A stretch of 64,000 nucleotides of DNA from Bacteroidota bacterium (lineage in GTDB: Bacteria; Bacteroidota; Bacteroidia; AKYH767-A; 2013-40CM-41-45): the NCBI GenBank assembly GCA_016720655.1, contig JADKKE010000032.1:248001-312000 (forward strand), given 5' to 3'. The notes under the pieces were generated by a model. That model was not told where the DNA came from, ran no database searches, and saw only the letters and a list, made by a program, of their open reading frames with translations. This document shows, in pieces, positions 63,316 through 64,000 of this stretch (its first letter is position 1; each line of letters starts with the position of its first letter). The position numbers were made by a program, and so were the translations under genes.

Positions 63316-64000
63316 ATGAAATCATCTTACTTCGTTTTTAAAAAGATCATTTTTAGGTCTTGTTTTCATTTTCTTGTTGTCATCCTCTTTTCGAGTCAAA
63401 GCCCAGGTTCTCATCAACGAAATTCAAACCTCTAACCTGACCACTGTTCAGGATGAGTATTTGCAATATGACGATTGGATAGAATTGTACAATGCGGGAG
63501 GTAGTTCCGTGAATTTGAATGGATATGGTTTGACAGACGATTCGACGAATTATTTTCGATTTCGTTTTCCGAATGTGAGTATTCCGGCCGGAGGATTCAT
63601 GGTGATTTTTGCATCTGATACCAATAAAACTTCTGTCAACACACATTGGGAAACTGCAGTCAATGAGAATGACTCATGGAAGTATCGTGCAAATACTACA
63701 GTTCCACCGGATACAAATTGGAGAAACATTTCTTTCAACGATGGAACCTGGTCTGCAGGCACAGGTGGAATTGGTTTTGGAGATGCGGATGATGGAACTT
63801 CTGTTGCGACATGCATTTCTGTATATACGCGAAAAACTTTTTCAATTGCAGACACTTCCCAGATTTTTGAAAGTGTATTAAATGTTGACTACGACGATGG
63901 ATTTGTGGCTTATCTCAATGGTGTTGAAATCGCCCGTGTCAATGTTGGGGTCGCAGGCGTTCGTCCGGCATGGAATGATCTTGCACCGGCTTCTCGTGAA
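63316..64000 (+). pseudogene. Lamin-tail-domain (LTD) secreted protein, 5' part; frameshift in signal peptide; runs off window
   Basis: From about 63390 an open frame to the window end encodes VLINEIQTSN...EYLQYDDWIELYNAGGSSVNLNGYGLTDD and IPAGGFMVIFASD, a lamin-tail-like domain found in secreted Bacteroidota proteins. A second beta domain begins after it (WRNISFNDGTWSAGTGGIGFGDADDG; DYDDGFVAYLNGVEIARVNVG). That frame has an upstream stop and no start. ATG 63316 (MKSSYF) lies one frame off; removing one base in the T5/A5 run 63335-63344 yields a normal signal peptide ending VKAQ. The 3' end is outside the window. Likely exported, possibly through the T9SS. Confidence 0.75.

Overview
The window reads as chromosome from a member of the Bacteroidota. 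Evidence: a MurF-alanine racemase fusion, type IX secretion (T9SS) cargo with type A and type B sorting tails next to a PorP/SprF outer-membrane protein, the Bacteroidota-typical runs DUF4271-hemD-rnpA-yidD-S41 protease and queA-truB-uppP-DUF3098-ftsX, a long-form IspG, a DUF2723 protein, and promoters of the Bacteroidota type (TTTG, about 19 bp, TAnnTTTG). GC is about 40-45% by eye. No phage, insertion sequence, CRISPR array or rRNA was recognised. I cannot place it below phylum/class level.

Layout. 1-7.7 kb: end of thymidine kinase, murF-alr, a T9SS pair (PorP-like plus PKD/type B protein), a frameshifted meaB GTPase and a family 2 glycosyltransferase. 7.7-13.7 kb: O-antigen-ligase-like protein, S41 protease, yidD, rnpA, hemD (frameshifted), DUF4271. 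13.7-17.1 kb: a beta-barrel/YceI/haem-lipoprotein operon and an ECF sigma/anti-sigma pair. 17.1-29.2 kb: a minus-strand block with three B12-binding-type radical SAM proteins, three methyltransferases, a nucleotidyltransferase-fold protein, a small unknown protein, a flippase and a GT87-like protein. I could not match this block to a known pathway, and it is the best candidate for an undescribed system among the genes. 29.3-44.1 kb: mostly housekeeping (acyl-CoA dehydrogenase, recJ, glutamate dehydrogenase, queA, truB, uppP, ftsX, a broken or split leuS, scpB, DUF3108). 44.7-56.3 kb: pyruvate:ferredoxin oxidoreductase, a tryptophan 2,3-dioxygenase family protein, a membrane protein/regulator pair, ispG (frameshifted), a T9SS protein, a helical-repeat protein and DUF6089. 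56.3-64 kb: polysaccharide deacetylase, DUF2723, another T9SS protein, a methyltransferase, tRNA-Gln(TTG), and the start of a lamin-tail-domain protein.

Two window-wide patterns stand out. First, many longer intergenic spacers are filled by short tandem arrays with an exact 7-base period. The unit differs from locus to locus (for example ACTAACC, AACACGG, ACTCATA, AATCTAC, GGTATAA), and the arrays often run up to, or into, start and stop codons. A 90-bp composite repeat near 23 kb is built from the same kind of heptads. Several spacers carry a second kind of array with a period of about 9 and a CRCARAG core. Second, eight genes contain one or more single-base frameshifts, mostly in homopolymers, and one more contains an in-frame stop. 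Several of these genes are normally essential (leuS, ispG, hemD), so uncorrected sequencing or assembly indels are the leading explanation. leuS is the exception: an AT-rich segment of about 340 bp separates its two halves.
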